In this document: positions 52,190 through 62,595 of the stretch, piece by piece
Layout: every line of letters begins with the position of its first letter
Numbering within the stretch: the stretch's first letter is position 1
DNA from: Pseudomonadota bacterium
GTDB lineage: Bacteria; Myxococcota_A; UBA796; GCA-2862545
Assembly: GCA_947505245.1 (NCBI GenBank)
Contig: CANNIZ010000007.1
Coordinates: 62,001-126,000 of the forward strand
Direction: 5' to 3'
DNA length: 64,000 bases
Made by a program: the position numbers and the translations under genes
Notes under the pieces: generated by a model
The model's database searches: none
What the model was told of the DNA's origin: nothing
Seen by the model: the letters and a program-made list of their open reading frames with translations, nothing else

Positions 52190-54693
52190 CACTCGCCCGG
52201 CTGCGACTCGCCCTCGTCGCCGGCCTCGCGCTGCACGGCCGGACCTGCGCCAGACGGCGCGACCAGATCCTCGGGCGTGGCGGATTCGGGCACGAGCGCA
52301 AAGCCCGCGTCGGGGTCCTGCGCCCGCGCGTCGAGGTACTGGGCGAGCGTGGACAGCGCGTGTCCGACGTAGTCGATGCGGATCTTCCCTTCGTTCATCG
52401 CGTACTTCACGCCGCCGAGCACCCGCGCGCTGCGGGGGGCCGCGTAGCTGTCGACCGAGTCGTACTGCATCAGCCGCATGAACCGGATGGCTTCGCTGGT
52501 GGACTGCGCGTACTTGGCCTTGCGGTCCGGGGCGACCTTGATCGCGATGCGGTACGCGGCGGCGGTGCCCTCCGAGTAGCAGAAGGTCTGCATCGCGGGG
52601 AGCTCGTCCGGAAGCTTGTAGTAGCCGCCCACGTAGTCGGGCCACGGGGCGCGATCGCTCGTCCACTGGTAGCTGTCGATCATCCAATCCGCGACTTCCA
52701 GGCCGAACTTTGCAGCGCGCTCATCGCCCGTGACGCGGTAGTACTGACCCGACGCCATCACCGACCACGGCCCGAACTGCACGAGATCGAGCCGGTCCTG
52801 GTTGCTGTACGTGGCCATCGGCCAGCGTCCGTACGAGATCTTCCGCGCCGCGCGCTCGCGGAACCACGGCTCGTAGAAGTCGAGGAACTTCGGGAACGAC
52901 GCGACCCACACGGGCTCGTTGAAGTACTCGGCGACCTGACCCAACGCGAGCGCGGCCTCCCCGGGCACGATGTCGTTCTTCTGCCCATAGTACGGGTGCC
53001 CCGTCGGCACGAAGTACGGTTCGAACTTCCCGTTGTCGTTCTGCTGCGAGAGCACGAACTTCGCCATGCGGCGGATCCGGTCGTCTTCGTCGTGGCTGCC
53101 CGTCTGCTTCGCCCACTCGATCCACCCGAGCATCGCCACAGCGACGGTGCCGAGCTTCTGGTTGGGCGTCTTTCCCGACGCGCGCGCCGGGTAGCGGAAC
53201 AGGATCGAGCCCGCCGGAGGCGACGGCAGCTGCGCGTCCGGCGCGTCGGTGTCCTTCACCTCGAAGCCGAGCAGCCAGTCCATCGACCGGCGGGAGGCCT
53301 CGAGGAACCGCGGATCCTGGTGCCAGCGGTAGGCCGCCGCGAGGTCGCGGGCCGCGAGGATGTGGCGGACCTCGTTGTATTCGGTCGAGAGGCGGTTCTG
53401 CTCGGGCCAGTACTTGTAGACGAAGCTGCCGTCCCCGTACTGGTTGTTCATCCACCAGTGCGCGCCGGACGTGAGCATGTCGCGGACCTGCGCATCTTCG
53501 ACGACCGACGACACCACCGGCATGCCGCGCATCATCCGCACGACGTCGCCGCCGCCCGCGTGCGCCTCCATGAAGTGCTCGTCGCGGATCAGGTCGAAGT
53601 CCGCGTCGGCCTTCTCCCACAGGCGGCGCTCGCGCACGTCGTGCGCTTCCAGCGCGTACTGCAGGAACTGCTGCGCGCACTTGTGGCTGTGGGCCACCGC
53701 TTCCGAGCCCGGCATGTACGCGAACGTCGCGGCATCACCTTCGCCCTTGCTGATGATCGCGCCGTCGATCCCCATCTCCCACAGGTCGAACAGGTTCCAG
53801 CGATCGCGCGGCTCCACCTTGGCCCGCTCGAGCACGACGTGGACGTCGATGCGAACGTCATCGAGCCGATCGGCGAGCGTGCCCGCGCCGGTGATCTCGA
53901 TCTCGCGTTCCCAGCGGCGGCGGAGCTTCTCGGACACGTCGTCGAGAACGGTCTCGAGGTCATCTCCCGCGCCGTGACGGAGCACGAGCGTCTGCCCCTG
54001 CAGACGGAGGCCGACGATCAGCCGCACCGAGTCCGGCTTCCACGTCTGACGCGCAGGAACCCGCCCTTCGAGCCGCGCGCGGACGCCGTCCACAAGCTGC
54101 GATCCGGTGGAGTCCGACAGGTGCGACTCGCTGCCGCGCACCGTGTAGAACAGCATGTCTTCGGCCACGTACCGGAGCTGGAACCACTCGAGGTAGTCGT
54201 GGTTCGCGAGCCGGGCGAGCACGCGCCGATCGCGATCCAACGCCGACGTAAGGTCGCGATGTACAGCGAACCCGCGGATCCCTGCGTCCCGAAGCGCCTT
54301 CGCGGCGGCCTTCTCGTCCGTGCCGACCAGGACGCCGATCAGCGGCGAGCCAGCGAGCGGCACCTGCTGGGCCTTCACGTCCAGCAGATCACCGGCGACC
54401 AGCACCTGGCCGGCGTCCACCTGGTTTACCGCGGCTTTCGCTTCTTTCGAAGCTCCGAACGCCGGCACCACCCCGAGGCACGCCTCCACCCGCTGCTCGG
54501 GCGAAAGATCGTTTCCGAGCGATCCACAGGACGAGGTCCGCGGGTTCTCCGGGATGGCGCACAGACCCCCGACGTCCCCGCCCTCGCGCACCGGCGCCTT
54601 GCCGGGCTCCGGGAGCCCGTACGTGAGCACAACCCCGACGGCGACCATGACAGCCACCACCGGTGCAACCTTCCAGATCCAGCCGTCCTTCAT
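52189..54693 (-). CDS. large membrane-anchored protein with alpha/alpha-barrel-like C-terminal half
   Basis: 834 residues. One N-terminal transmembrane helix ([18 protein letters not shown]) is followed by a ~330-residue region with paired cysteines near 45-75 that is not recognised. The C-terminal half (from about residue 400) is rich in aromatic residues and repeated helix pairs, such as [49 protein letters not shown] and [18 protein letters not shown]. This suggests a six-hairpin or glucuronyl-epimerase-like toroid acting outside the cytoplasm on a glycan. That fold assignment is by pattern only. Confidence 0.6.
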   Translation of the reverse strand: MKDGWIWKVAPVVAVMVAVGVVLTYGLPEPGKAPVREGGDVGGLCAIPENPRTSSCGSLGNDLSPEQRVEACLGVVPAFGASKEAKAAVNQVDAGQVLVAGDLLDVKAQQVPLAGSPLIGVLVGTDEKAAAKALRDAGIRGFAVHRDLTSALDRDRRVLARLANHDYLEWFQLRYVAEDMLFYTVRGSESHLSDSTGSQLVDGVRARLEGRVPARQTWKPDSVRLIVGLRLQGQTLVLRHGAGDDLETVLDDVSEKLRRRWEREIEITGAGTLADRLDDVRIDVHVVLERAKVEPRDRWNLFDLWEMGIDGAIISKGEGDAATFAYMPGSEAVAHSHKCAQQFLQYALEAHDVRERRLWEKADADFDLIRDEHFMEAHAGGGDVVRMMRGMPVVSSVVEDAQVRDMLTSGAHWWMNNQYGDGSFVYKYWPEQNRLSTEYNEVRHILAARDLAAAYRWHQDPRFLEASRRSMDWLLGFEVKDTDAPDAQLPSPPAGSILFRYPARASGKTPNQKLGTVAVAMLGWIEWAKQTGSHDEDDRIRRMAKFVLSQQNDNGKFEPYFVPTGHPYYGQKNDIVPGEAALALGQVAEYFNEPVWVASFPKFLDFYEPWFRERAARKISYGRWPMATYSNQDRLDLVQFGPWSVMASGQYYRVTGDERAAKFGLEVADWMIDSYQWTSDRAPWPDYVGGYYKLPDELPAMQTFCYSEGTAAAYRIAIKVAPDRKAKYAQSTSEAIRFMRLMQYDSVDSYAAPRSARVLGGVKYAMNEGKIRIDYVGHALSTLAQYLDARAQDPDAGFALVPESATPEDLVAPSGAGPAVQREAGDEGESQPGE

Positions 54694-54712
54694 ACTCGCC
54701 GGGCTATCACGC

Positions 54713-54740
54713 TTGACACGGGCCGCCCGCCCGATAAAGA
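54713..54740 (+). promoter_or_regulatory. sigma-70-type promoter for rpsN
   Basis: TTGACA at 54713-54718, a 16-base spacer, then TAAAGA at 54735-54740. It lies 42 bases before the rpsN ATG, in the divergent gap with the large anchored protein. The -35 box is perfect and the -10 box moderate. Confidence 0.55.
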
Positions 54741-54781
54741 GGTGCCCGACGTCCGGCCTACGCCGGGATGGAGTGAATCAC

Positions 54782-55087
54782 ATGGCTCGCAAGTGCTCGA
54801 TCAACCGGCAGACCAAGCGCGAAATGCTCGTCCGCAAGTATGCGGCGAAGCGCGCCGAGTTGAAGCGTCGCGCTTCGGACATCAAGCTTAGCCCCGAGGA
54901 GCGCCTGTCCGCTCGCGAGGGCCTCGCCAACCTGCCCCGCAACAGCTCGCCGGTGCGCCTGAACACGCGCTGCGTGAAGTCGGGCCGTCAGCGCGCCGTG
55001 TACCGCGAGTTCATGCTCTCGCGCATCGCGTTCCGCGAGCTGGCCCTGCTCGGCTACCTGCCCGGCATCAAGAAAGCCAGCTGGTAG
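54782..55087 (+). CDS. rpsN: 30S ribosomal protein S14
   Basis: 101 residues: the long, zinc-independent form of S14. The N-terminal [20 protein letters not shown] and C-terminal [23 protein letters not shown]-type ending (last residues KKASW) are characteristic. It lacks the CxxC-x(n)-CxxC of the short zinc form. GGAG lies eight bases before the ATG. It is alone here, outside the usual S10/spc operon, which is common for this long paralogue. Confidence 0.95.
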   Translation: MARKCSINRQTKREMLVRKYAAKRAELKRRASDIKLSPEERLSAREGLANLPRNSSPVRLNTRCVKSGRQRAVYREFMLSRIAFRELALLGYLPGIKKASW

Positions 55088-57036
55088 TTGCCGCAGCCCT
55101 ACTGGGCTGTCCAACGCCCCCGGTGCCGCCCGAGATCCTCGGTGCGACCCCACCGGTGGGCGTTGTCGCGTTTCAAGGCCGCAACGTCGATCTTCGCGCG
55201 CACCTCGAGGGGTTTCCCTACGAGCCGGTGGCGATCGATCCGCGCGCGAACCAGCTCCTCGTCGACCACACGGGTGAGCACCGCACGCTCACCTCGGTGG
55301 CGTTGGACGCGACCGATCCCGCTTCCGGGCGCCCGATCGGCGACACGGACTGGGACACGCGCTCGCGCTGGTCCGTCCGCTGGCATGACGCGTCGCACAG
55401 CTGGCTGTTCCTGGGCGACACCAACAACGACGAGCGGCTGAACCTCTGGCGCCTCGACCCCGTCACCGGCGTGTCGACCGCGCTCACCGACGAGCCGTAC
55501 ACCTACGGCTACAGCGTCGCACCGGACGGACGCATCGCGACGATCCCTCGCCGCCCTGCCGCCGCGGCGGGCGACTACAGGTCGTGTGTCGAGGTGCTCG
55601 ACAAGGACGCGAGTACGCGCACCCCGATCGTCTGCGACGGCGGCGAAGCCCGGCTCACCTGGAGCGATCCGGCCTGGGCGCCTGACGGACGCGGCCTCGT
55701 CGTTTCCGTCGATCTGCACGGTCGCCGCGATCGCAGCAACGTCGCGTACGTCCCGTTCGACCACCCCGAATTGCGCATCGTCACCGAGCCCGGTGCTGTG
55801 CGGACGGACGCGTGGGCGCTGCGAACCTGGCTCGACCCGCACACGTTCGTGTACGTGACGGACGAGAGCGGCAAGGACGCGCTTTGGGCGTTCGACGTCG
55901 ATCGCGGCGTCGGGCGGCGGATCGTCGAGGCCGATCGCGACATCGCCGACGCCCTCGTGCTCGGCGATCGGATCGTCGCCGTGCTGCATCGGCCCGACGG
56001 CGACGCGCTCGCCGTGTACGACGCCGTGTCCGGCAAACCGACCGCAAGGCTCGCGATCGGCGGCACGATCGCTGTCCTCGGAGACGACGGCACCGGCGCG
56101 GTGTGGCTGTCGACCGTGTCCGGCACGAGCCCGTTCGGGGTCCAGAAGGTGGCGGTCGGCGCGGACGGCACGGCCGCGATCGCGCCCTGGCTCGGCGTCC
56201 CGGACCGCGCGCGCGACTCCCTCGTCCACTGCACGCAAACCGACGTCACGTTCCCGACGTGGGACGTCGACCCGGCCACCGGCGCGAGTCGGCAATTGCA
56301 CGCGTTCCTCTATGTGCCCAAAGTCGGTCCCCCGCCCGCGAAGTCGATCGTGCGCATGCAGAGCTTCTACGGCGGCGACGACGAGTGGAACACCGACACC
56401 CAGGTGTTCTGCGACGCCGGCATCACGACGTTCTCGCCCGCCGTGCGCGGGTCGGACGGCTACGGCCGCGCGTTCGGCGCGCTCAACGACGGCGACCTCG
56501 GCGGCAACGAGATCGCCGACCTGTTCGCGGGCGCGCGCTGGCTCGAGTCCCAAGGCTACGAGCGCGGCCACATCGGCGTGTTCGGCCGCAGCCACGGCGG
56601 CTACGCGACGATGCGCGCGCTCACGTTCCCGCCCGGTACGGACGGCCACACGGACGACCTGTACCCGTTCGCGTTCGGACTCGCTGACGCGGGTTTCTCC
56701 GACATCCTCTCGTTCTACGCGGCCTCGAACATCCCCGACTGGGTGGTGCTCGAAGCGGGAGACCCGGCGACGGAGCACGACAAGCTCGAGGATCGCTCGC
56801 CGCTGCGCCACGTCGACCTGCTCGGCGCGCCGCTGATGCTGGTGCACGGCACCAACGACAACCGCGTCCCCATCGCCGAGAGCCGTCAGATGGCCACCGC
56901 GTGCGCAGCCGCCAACAAGCCGTGCACCTTCGTCGAGGTGCCTGGCCAGGGGCACCACGTGAACGGGCTCGCCGATCAGGTGCGGGTCTACGGCGCCAAG
57001 CTCAAGTTCCTGGAAGACAACGTCCCGACCGAGTGA
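55081..57036 (+). CDS. S9 prolyl-oligopeptidase-family peptidase, probable lipoprotein (start uncertain)
   Basis: The C-terminal ~260 residues are an alpha/beta-hydrolase peptidase: nucleophile serine in [11 protein letters not shown], aspartate region HGTNDNRVP and histidine in GQGHHVNG. A propeller-like N-terminal part ([18 protein letters not shown] and similar) precedes it. The first standard start is GTG at 55123, which gives no export signal. The same frame upstream reads [14 protein letters not shown], an excellent lipobox, reachable from CTG at 55081, inside the last codons of rpsN. I therefore favour 55081, with 55123 as alternative. Confidence 0.72.
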   Translation: MVVAAALLGCPTPPVPPEILGATPPVGVVAFQGRNVDLRAHLEGFPYEPVAIDPRANQLLVDHTGEHRTLTSVALDATDPASGRPIGDTDWDTRSRWSVRWHDASHSWLFLGDTNNDERLNLWRLDPVTGVSTALTDEPYTYGYSVAPDGRIATIPRRPAAAAGDYRSCVEVLDKDASTRTPIVCDGGEARLTWSDPAWAPDGRGLVVSVDLHGRRDRSNVAYVPFDHPELRIVTEPGAVRTDAWALRTWLDPHTFVYVTDESGKDALWAFDVDRGVGRRIVEADRDIADALVLGDRIVAVLHRPDGDALAVYDAVSGKPTARLAIGGTIAVLGDDGTGAVWLSTVSGTSPFGVQKVAVGADGTAAIAPWLGVPDRARDSLVHCTQTDVTFPTWDVDPATGASRQLHAFLYVPKVGPPPAKSIVRMQSFYGGDDEWNTDTQVFCDAGITTFSPAVRGSDGYGRAFGALNDGDLGGNEIADLFAGARWLESQGYERGHIGVFGRSHGGYATMRALTFPPGTDGHTDDLYPFAFGLADAGFSDILSFYAASNIPDWVVLEAGDPATEHDKLEDRSPLRHVDLLGAPLMLVHGTNDNRVPIAESRQMATACAAANKPCTFVEVPGQGHHVNGLADQVRVYGAKLKFLEDNVPTE

Positions 57037-57069
57037 CGACGGGACTCCGCGCGGCGTAGCATCCACCCG

Positions 57070-58371
57070 ATGCCGTCCCCGATCGCCGAAGCCCTGGATC
57101 ATGCAAAGAAGAGCGGCGCAAAAGCGGCCGAAGCGCTGCTTTCGCAAGCGAAGGGCGTGACGCTCGAGCTTGAACGTGGGAAACCGACGGCTCCCGAGCC
57201 GCACTCCGACGCGCGGCTCACGGTTCGCCTGTGGGTCGACGGCGGCGGCGAAGGGTTCGCCCAGGGTCCCCCGGAAGACGCGACGACGCTGGTCGACGCT
57301 GCGTTGAAGAAGGCGAAGATCGCGTGGGGCGATTCGCTCGCCGGGCCGGTGGGCAAGCTCGGCCTCGCCGAGGCAGCCCGCGGGATCGACGACCGACGAC
57401 ACGAGCAGATCACCACCGCCGACCGCCAGGAGGCGCTCGTATCGGCCGAGAAGGGAGCGCGCGACAAGCGAATTCGCGCGTCTGGCTTTACGTACCGCGA
57501 CGAGCGGCGGTGGCGCGGGTACGGCAACTCACGGGGCGTCGCGCTGCAGGAGTGGTCCACCACCTACGCGATGGCCGGCACCATCGAGCTGTCGGACGAT
57601 CGCGGTACCCTCACGCTGGAAGATCAGCCCGCGAGCCGCGCGTTCGCGTCGATCGCGTCGCTTCCCTACGGGGCCGCCCTCGCCGCCCGCGCCCTGGCGC
57701 TCGCGCCGACGGGGCCCACGCTCTCGGGTCCGATCCGGGTCGTCCTCTCGGCGCGAACCGCGGCTGAGCTCGTCACCCGCCTCGCCCCGGCGTTCGCAAA
57801 CCTCGCGCGCGACGAGGGGTGGCTCGCCGCGGCACACCGCGATGATCGCCGGGCGTTTGATCCGCGCGTGAACCTGCTCGACGACGGTACGCTGCACGGC
57901 GCGCTTCGCACCCACGCGTTCGATGACCGCGGCGTGACGCCCATCCCCGTCGCGCTCATGAGCGACGGCCGCGTGCCGGCGGGGCTGATCGACCTCCTCG
58001 AGGCCCGCCATCGCAAGCTCCGCCCGACCGGGCACTGGTTCGACGGTGCGCTCCGCTCCAACAACCTGATCCTTCGCGGCGGCACCCGAAGCGCGAACGC
58101 CATCCTTTCCGAGCTCGACGGGCCCGTGTTGATCGTCGATCACGTCTACGACTGGGCAGGAATGAACGCCACCACCGGCGACGTCCGCATCCCGGTCGGG
58201 GGGGCGCTCACCCGCCGCGCCAAGCGCGAGGGCGCCGTCCGTCGCGTCGTCCTCCACGGAAACCTCGCGGACGTTCTGTCGCGCGTCGTCGAGGTCGCGT
58301 CGGACACCGATCGCTTCGGCTACGTTGACGCGTGCGGGCTGATCGTCGACGGCTTCACCGCCGTCGGCTGA
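57070..58371 (+). CDS. TldD/PmbA-family protein (PmbA/TldE-like)
   Basis: 433 residues. It fits the PmbA/TldE half of the TldD/E system: N-terminal EALDHAKKSGAKAAEALL, central RGYGNSRGVALQEW, and C-terminal VDHVYDWAGMNATTGDVRIPVGG resembling the family's G-N-x-S-T-G-D-F segment. TldD/E is a heterodimeric metalloprotease that degrades unfolded peptides and matures some modified peptides. The metal-binding partner TldD is not in the window. It is convergent with the Ser/Thr kinase; the stop codons are adjacent. Confidence 0.7.
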   Translation: MPSPIAEALDHAKKSGAKAAEALLSQAKGVTLELERGKPTAPEPHSDARLTVRLWVDGGGEGFAQGPPEDATTLVDAALKKAKIAWGDSLAGPVGKLGLAEAARGIDDRRHEQITTADRQEALVSAEKGARDKRIRASGFTYRDERRWRGYGNSRGVALQEWSTTYAMAGTIELSDDRGTLTLEDQPASRAFASIASLPYGAALAARALALAPTGPTLSGPIRVVLSARTAAELVTRLAPAFANLARDEGWLAAAHRDDRRAFDPRVNLLDDGTLHGALRTHAFDDRGVTPIPVALMSDGRVPAGLIDLLEARHRKLRPTGHWFDGALRSNNLILRGGTRSANAILSELDGPVLIVDHVYDWAGMNATTGDVRIPVGGALTRRAKREGAVRRVVLHGNLADVLSRVVEVASDTDRFGYVDACGLIVDGFTAVG

Positions 58372-60057
58372 TCAGTAAGGCACCACCGTCTTGCAGCGGC
58401 CGTAGCCGGCGTCACACGACACGACGAGCGGCGAACCCGCCTCGATCGTCACGTTCATGCCGAGCACGACGGGGTCGCTGCCGTTGAAGCTGGCCTGCAC
58501 CTTGTAGACGCCGGGCGCCACGTCGCCAGGCAGGGCGACGGAATGGTCGTCCGCGACGAGGCTGGCGGTGACGTCGCCTTTTGGCTGGAAGCCGACGTGG
58601 ACGACCCTCGCCGTCGCGACCGGGGCGGGCTTCGCGACGGCTGCAGGCGCCGGCTCGTGCCGAACAGGCACCGCCGCGACCGGGGGCGGCTCCGCCACCT
58701 CGACCGGAGAAGGCTCTTCGGGCGGCGGCTCGTCCGGCGGCGCCTCGTCCGGCGGCGCCTCGTCCGGCGGCGCTTCGGCGGACGCCGGGGCCTCGGCGAC
58801 CACGGGCGCGTCCTCCACGGGGGCCTCGTCGATCGCAACGTCAGGGACACCCGCCACGACGCTCGCGCTATCGGTCGGGGCAGCGTACAGGAACGCCGCG
58901 AGACCGCCGCCGAGCACCACCACCGACGCGCCGCCACCGATCAGCAACAGCCCCACGAGCCCGACGCCGACGAGCGCCAGGCCCATGCGGGAACGCCCCT
59001 CTGGCACCGGCTCCACAGCGCGGTTTCCGGCCAACGTCCCAGACGCCATCGACCGCGTCATGGTGCCTTCCGTCAGCGAGCGACCCTGCAACGGTCCGTC
59101 CGCGGGCCCGGCCTCGGGCCACTTCCGCGCGCGGGCCCAGCGCGAAAGCGAAAGCCCGGGCGCAAGCTCGGCCAATTCGTCGCACTTGCCTGCGATCTCG
59201 GCGGCGCTCGGGCGCGCCGCGTGATCGTACGTCAGCGCCGAAACGACCAGCGCGCGCAACGGGGCCGGCAGGTCGGTTGGCAGCCGCCTCAGCTGCTTTT
59301 CGAGGTGCTGCGCGAACCGATCGGGAGACACCGCGAGGCCGGTTTGCACCGGGATCGGCAGATCCGCGAAGAACTTCGCGTGGGTGATCGCCTCGAACAG
59401 CACACAGCCGAGCGCGAAGACATCGCTCGCCGGCAGCACCTCGGCGTCGAGGAACCGCTCGGGCGCCATGTAGCCGGGGCTCCCGACGATCATGTTCGTG
59501 GCGGTCTTCGCCTCACGCGTCTGCGTGCTGTCGTTGGACTTCGCGATGCCGAAGTCCAGCAGCTTGACCTGACCGTGACGGCTGATGCGGATGTTCGCGG
59601 GCTTGATGTCGCGGTGCACGAGGCCCATCGGGGCCCCACCCGGCCCTGGCGAGTTGTACGCGGCGTCGAGCGCGCCAGCCACCGCGCCGATCGCCTCCAC
59701 CACGGCGCGAACGCTCATGCCCTGGTCGGCGCTCATGCACTCGGCGAGGTCCTCGCCGTCGACGAATTCCGTAACCAGCGAAACACAGCCATCTAAGATG
59801 ACAAGGTCGTGGACGCGAAGGATCGCGGGGTGGTTGAGCCGCGCGAGCAGCCGGCCCTCGTCGCGCAGTCGCTCGAGCGCCTGCCCGGCCGGGTCCACAT
59901 CGTTGCGCAGAACCTTGATGGCGACGTCGGCGTCAAGCCCGCCGGCGCTCGTCATCTTCGCCCGATAGACCTCTCCGAACCCGCCTTTTCCAAGGCAGGG
60001 ACCGATCTTGAACTGGCGCTTCGCGATCTCGTCGGATCGCGCGTCCGTCGTGCTCAC
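58372..60057 (-). CDS. receptor-type Ser/Thr protein kinase with P-D-E-A repeat stalk
   Basis: 561 residues. The kinase domain (about 15-290) has LGKGGFGEVY, VAIKVLR, VHRDIKPANIRI and DFGIA, all intact. A single transmembrane region lies near residues 360-390 (LALVGVGLVGLLLIGGGASVVV). Outside it is a ~80-residue stalk with A-P-P-D-E repeats from a 15-bp DNA repeat near 58730-58775. A small C-terminal beta domain follows with two cysteines (VVSCDAGYGRCKTVVPY). Its start overlaps the adk stop by four bases. Confidence 0.88.
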   Translation of the reverse strand: MSTTDARSDEIAKRQFKIGPCLGKGGFGEVYRAKMTSAGGLDADVAIKVLRNDVDPAGQALERLRDEGRLLARLNHPAILRVHDLVILDGCVSLVTEFVDGEDLAECMSADQGMSVRAVVEAIGAVAGALDAAYNSPGPGGAPMGLVHRDIKPANIRISRHGQVKLLDFGIAKSNDSTQTREAKTATNMIVGSPGYMAPERFLDAEVLPASDVFALGCVLFEAITHAKFFADLPIPVQTGLAVSPDRFAQHLEKQLRRLPTDLPAPLRALVVSALTYDHAARPSAAEIAGKCDELAELAPGLSLSRWARARKWPEAGPADGPLQGRSLTEGTMTRSMASGTLAGNRAVEPVPEGRSRMGLALVGVGLVGLLLIGGGASVVVLGGGLAAFLYAAPTDSASVVAGVPDVAIDEAPVEDAPVVAEAPASAEAPPDEAPPDEAPPDEPPPEEPSPVEVAEPPPVAAVPVRHEPAPAAVAKPAPVATARVVHVGFQPKGDVTASLVADDHSVALPGDVAPGVYKVQASFNGSDPVVLGMNVTIEAGSPLVVSCDAGYGRCKTVVPY

Positions 60058-60683
60058 AGTCCGAGGGCGCCCATGATCCGGGTCGTAACGTCCGCCGGCT
60101 CACCGACGCCATCCACCCGACGCAACACGCCGTGGCTTTCGTAGTACGGCACGAGCGGCGCGGTCTGCGAGTGGTACGCCCCGAGGCGCGTCCTGCACGC
60201 CTCCTCCGTGTCGTCCTTTCGGTGAACGAGGCGGCCAGCAAGCTCGGGCGGCGGTGGATCGAAGGTGAGGTGGTAGATCCGCCCGGTGTCGGGGTCGGAT
60301 CGTCGGCCGACGATGCGCGCGACGATCAGCTCGTCTGGCACCTCGACGAGCAGCACCACGTCGATCTTCATGTCGTCTGCGCGAAGAGCGGCGTCCAGCG
60401 CGTCGGCCTGCGGCACGGTGCGTGGGAACCCGTCGAGCAGGAAGCCCCGCTTCGCGTCCGGCTCGGCGATGCGCTCGCGCAGCATCGCGATGGTGAGCGA
60501 GTCCGGAACGAGCTTTCCGGACTTCATGTAGCCGTCCGCTTCCTTCCCGAGCGGAGTGCCAGCCTTCACCGCGGCACGGAACATGTCACCCGTCGAGATG
60601 TGCGGAATTTGCAGGCGATCGACGATGCGAGCGGCCTGGGTACCTTTGCCTGCACCCGGTGGCCCGATGAACACGACGCGCAT
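60054..60683 (-). CDS. adk: adenylate kinase
   Basis: The ATG at 60683 with GGAGG six bases upstream gives 209 residues. The P-loop GPPGAGKGTQ starts at residue 7, followed by ISTGDMFRAA, FLLDGFPRT and the LID region RRSDPDTGRIYHLTFDPPP. It interconverts AMP, ADP and ATP. The LID lacks zinc cysteines (long non-zinc form). It lies between lptB and a kinase, not in the usual secY neighbourhood. Confidence 0.95.
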   Translation of the reverse strand: MRVVFIGPPGAGKGTQAARIVDRLQIPHISTGDMFRAAVKAGTPLGKEADGYMKSGKLVPDSLTIAMLRERIAEPDAKRGFLLDGFPRTVPQADALDAALRADDMKIDVVLLVEVPDELIVARIVGRRSDPDTGRIYHLTFDPPPPELAGRLVHRKDDTEEACRTRLGAYHSQTAPLVPYYESHGVLRRVDGVGEPADVTTRIMGALGL

Positions 60684-60718
60684 GACGACCTCCAAACGGC
60701 TGAACACCTATCACACCG

Positions 60719-61432
60719 TCACCGCAAGCGGAACCGCAGGCCGAGGTACCGCTCCTGAACGAGCGGATCTGCCGCGATGACCTCGGGTGAACCGGCGCGA
60801 AGCACGCTTCCTGCCTCGATTACGACGGCGCGCGTGCATAGGGGCAACGCTTCGTGGACCTGGTGATCCGTGAGGATGATCGCCAGACCCGACGCTGCAA
60901 GCGCCCCGATTCGCAGCCGTAGAGCGTCCACATGGGCCGGATCGACCCCCGCGAAGGGCTCATCCAGCAACAGGACCTTCGGCGACAGTGCAAGACAGCG
61001 GGTGATCTCGACGCGACGCCGCTCACCGCCGCTTAGAAAGCGCGCCGGACGCTCCGCGAGCGCCGACAAACCTTCTTCTTCCAGCAACGCTTTGACGCGG
61101 CTCGAGGGCCCGCCGACGCTGTCCACCGCCACCGCCACGTTGTCAGCGACCGTCAGCGCCCCGAGCAGGCTCGGCTGCTGCGGCAGGTAGCCAAGGCCCG
61201 CGCGTGCGCGCTTCCACAGCGGCCACGCCGTCACGTCTACGTCGCCGAGGTGGACGGCGCCTCGATCGGGCACGGAAAGGCCGGCGAGCAGCCGGAACAA
61301 GCTCGATTTTCCGGCTCCGTTCGGCCCGAGCACACCGACGATCTCACCGCGGGCGACGCTGAGCGACACGCCCGAGACCGCCTGGACAGCGCCGTACCGA
61401 ACCCACAGATCGCTCCCCGCGAACGCCGTCAT
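60719..61432 (-). CDS. lptB: LPS export ABC transporter ATPase LptB
   Basis: 237 residues. Walker A is GPNGAGKSS, then LGYLPQQPSLLGALTVADNV, signature FLSGGERRRVEITRCLAL, Walker B VLLLDEPFAGVDP and switch DHQVHEALPLC. The last two, plus the C-terminal VQERYLGLRF, are typical of LptB, which powers lipopolysaccharide extraction to the outer membrane. This implies a Gram-negative envelope. lptA, lptC, lptF and lptG are not in the window. Confidence 0.85.
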   Translation of the reverse strand: MTAFAGSDLWVRYGAVQAVSGVSLSVARGEIVGVLGPNGAGKSSLFRLLAGLSVPDRGAVHLGDVDVTAWPLWKRARAGLGYLPQQPSLLGALTVADNVAVAVDSVGGPSSRVKALLEEEGLSALAERPARFLSGGERRRVEITRCLALSPKVLLLDEPFAGVDPAHVDALRLRIGALAASGLAIILTDHQVHEALPLCTRAVVIEAGSVLRAGSPEVIAADPLVQERYLGLRFRLR

Positions 61433-61512
61433 AATCGAAAGCTACCACGGCGAGAGGGATGATTGATACAATCCTGTGCTAATACACTCTCGTATAAAGA
61501 CACAGAGGTCTC
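61433..61512. promoter_or_regulatory. AT-rich divergent promoter region between lptB and the paired ATPases
   Basis: An 80-base gap, much more AT-rich than its surroundings. TTGATA (61463-61468), an extended -10-like TGCTAATAC (61477-61485) and TATAAA (61493-61498) are present, but spacing is not ideal for any pair. AGAGG lies five bases before the downstream ATG. Confidence 0.45.
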
Positions 61513-62595
61513 ATGTCGGTCCTCGTCGGACGTGAAGAGCTGCTCAGCTCGCTTTGGTCGGCGCTGCAACAGAGTAGCGTACTCCTCTCGGGCCCCCGTC
61601 GCATCGGAAAGTCTCGCCTATTGGCCACAATGGCAGAGGAACCACGGCATGGGTTCCGCCTTGTGCGGGCCGATGTCGAGGGCTTTTCGGACGTCGCCTC
61701 GGTCCTGGCCTCCGTTCAAGCGAAGCTCTCACCTCCAACAGCGATTGATCGTGCCACGTCCCGCATTAGCGTGAACGCGATCGAAGTCGCCGGAGTGGGC
61801 GTTCGAATGGGTTCGGCCCCTGCCGGATCCGACCCATGGGCGGAGTTCAACACCCACCTGCGCGCCGCGATTCAGCCCAACGAAACTCTTGTCATCGCGC
61901 TTGATGAGGTACCCTGGTGGCTCGATGCCCTCGAGCGTCGGTCGCCAGGATCTGCCCGTGAGGCGCTGGCCCGCCTGCGCGGCTGCCGCCAAGAATTGCG
62001 CGCCGTCCGATGGGTCCTGACCGGGAGCGTGGGGCTCGCTGGACCGGCGCAGGCCTGGGGTGCGGTCGCGGAGCTCAACGATCTTCACCGCGTGGTGGTC
62101 CAGCCACTCGACGCGATCGCGGGTGCCACGCTCTTCGAAGCCGAATGTCCAACAGCCACCGCCGATGCCGCACGTGCCGCCCATCACGTCGCCGGAGGGA
62201 GCCCCCACTGGATCGAGAGCCTCGCGATCGGGTGCCGCAGCGCGGCGCCCACCGTTGATGCGACGCATGTCGAAGCGGAGGTGGAACGCAAACTCCAGGC
62301 GGTATTTCGAGAACTGTTCGCCGATGACCACGCGGACCGACGCTACACCGCCGAAGATCGGTCTCTGCAACGCCTCGTGCTCGATGCCATGTGCGATCGC
62401 GATGATCCCTACCCGATCGTCGGTGTTGTCACTACTGTCCTCGCGAACCCGAAAGCCAACAACGACAAGGATGCGATTCGGCGAGCCCTTTACGCATTGC
62501 TCGACGATTTCGTGCTCATTGAACGACCCGGATCGACAGCACGCTTCGCGATCCCGCTGTATCGCCGATGGTGGGCGCGCTGGGGACGATCGTGA
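61513..62595 (+). CDS. AAA/STAND-type ATPase, first of an overlapping pair
   Basis: 360 residues. Walker A is GPRRIGKSR at about residue 27 and Walker B is LVIALDEVPWWLD near 118-130. A sensor-like VLTGSVGLAGP follows, as in archaeal-ATPase (PF01637-like) and STAND proteins. The C-terminal ~90 residues look like a winged helix (YPIVGVVTTVLANPKANND) ending in FAIPLYRRWWARWG, a pattern that closes many ATPases of this class. The role is unknown; relatives include regulators and defence proteins. Its stop overlaps the GTG of the next ATPase. Confidence 0.65.
   Translation: MSVLVGREELLSSLWSALQQSSVLLSGPRRIGKSRLLATMAEEPRHGFRLVRADVEGFSDVASVLASVQAKLSPPTAIDRATSRISVNAIEVAGVGVRMGSAPAGSDPWAEFNTHLRAAIQPNETLVIALDEVPWWLDALERRSPGSAREALARLRGCRQELRAVRWVLTGSVGLAGPAQAWGAVAELNDLHRVVVQPLDAIAGATLFEAECPTATADAARAAHHVAGGSPHWIESLAIGCRSAAPTVDATHVEAEVERKLQAVFRELFADDHADRRYTAEDRSLQRLVLDAMCDRDDPYPIVGVVTTVLANPKANNDKDAIRRALYALLDDFVLIERPGSTARFAIPLYRRWWARWGRS

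Noticed and set aside
61463-61498. A consensus sigma-70 promoter pair (TTGATA with TATAAA)
   Set aside because: The spacing is 24 bases, too long; the other candidate boxes are also badly spaced, so only a general promoter region is claimed.
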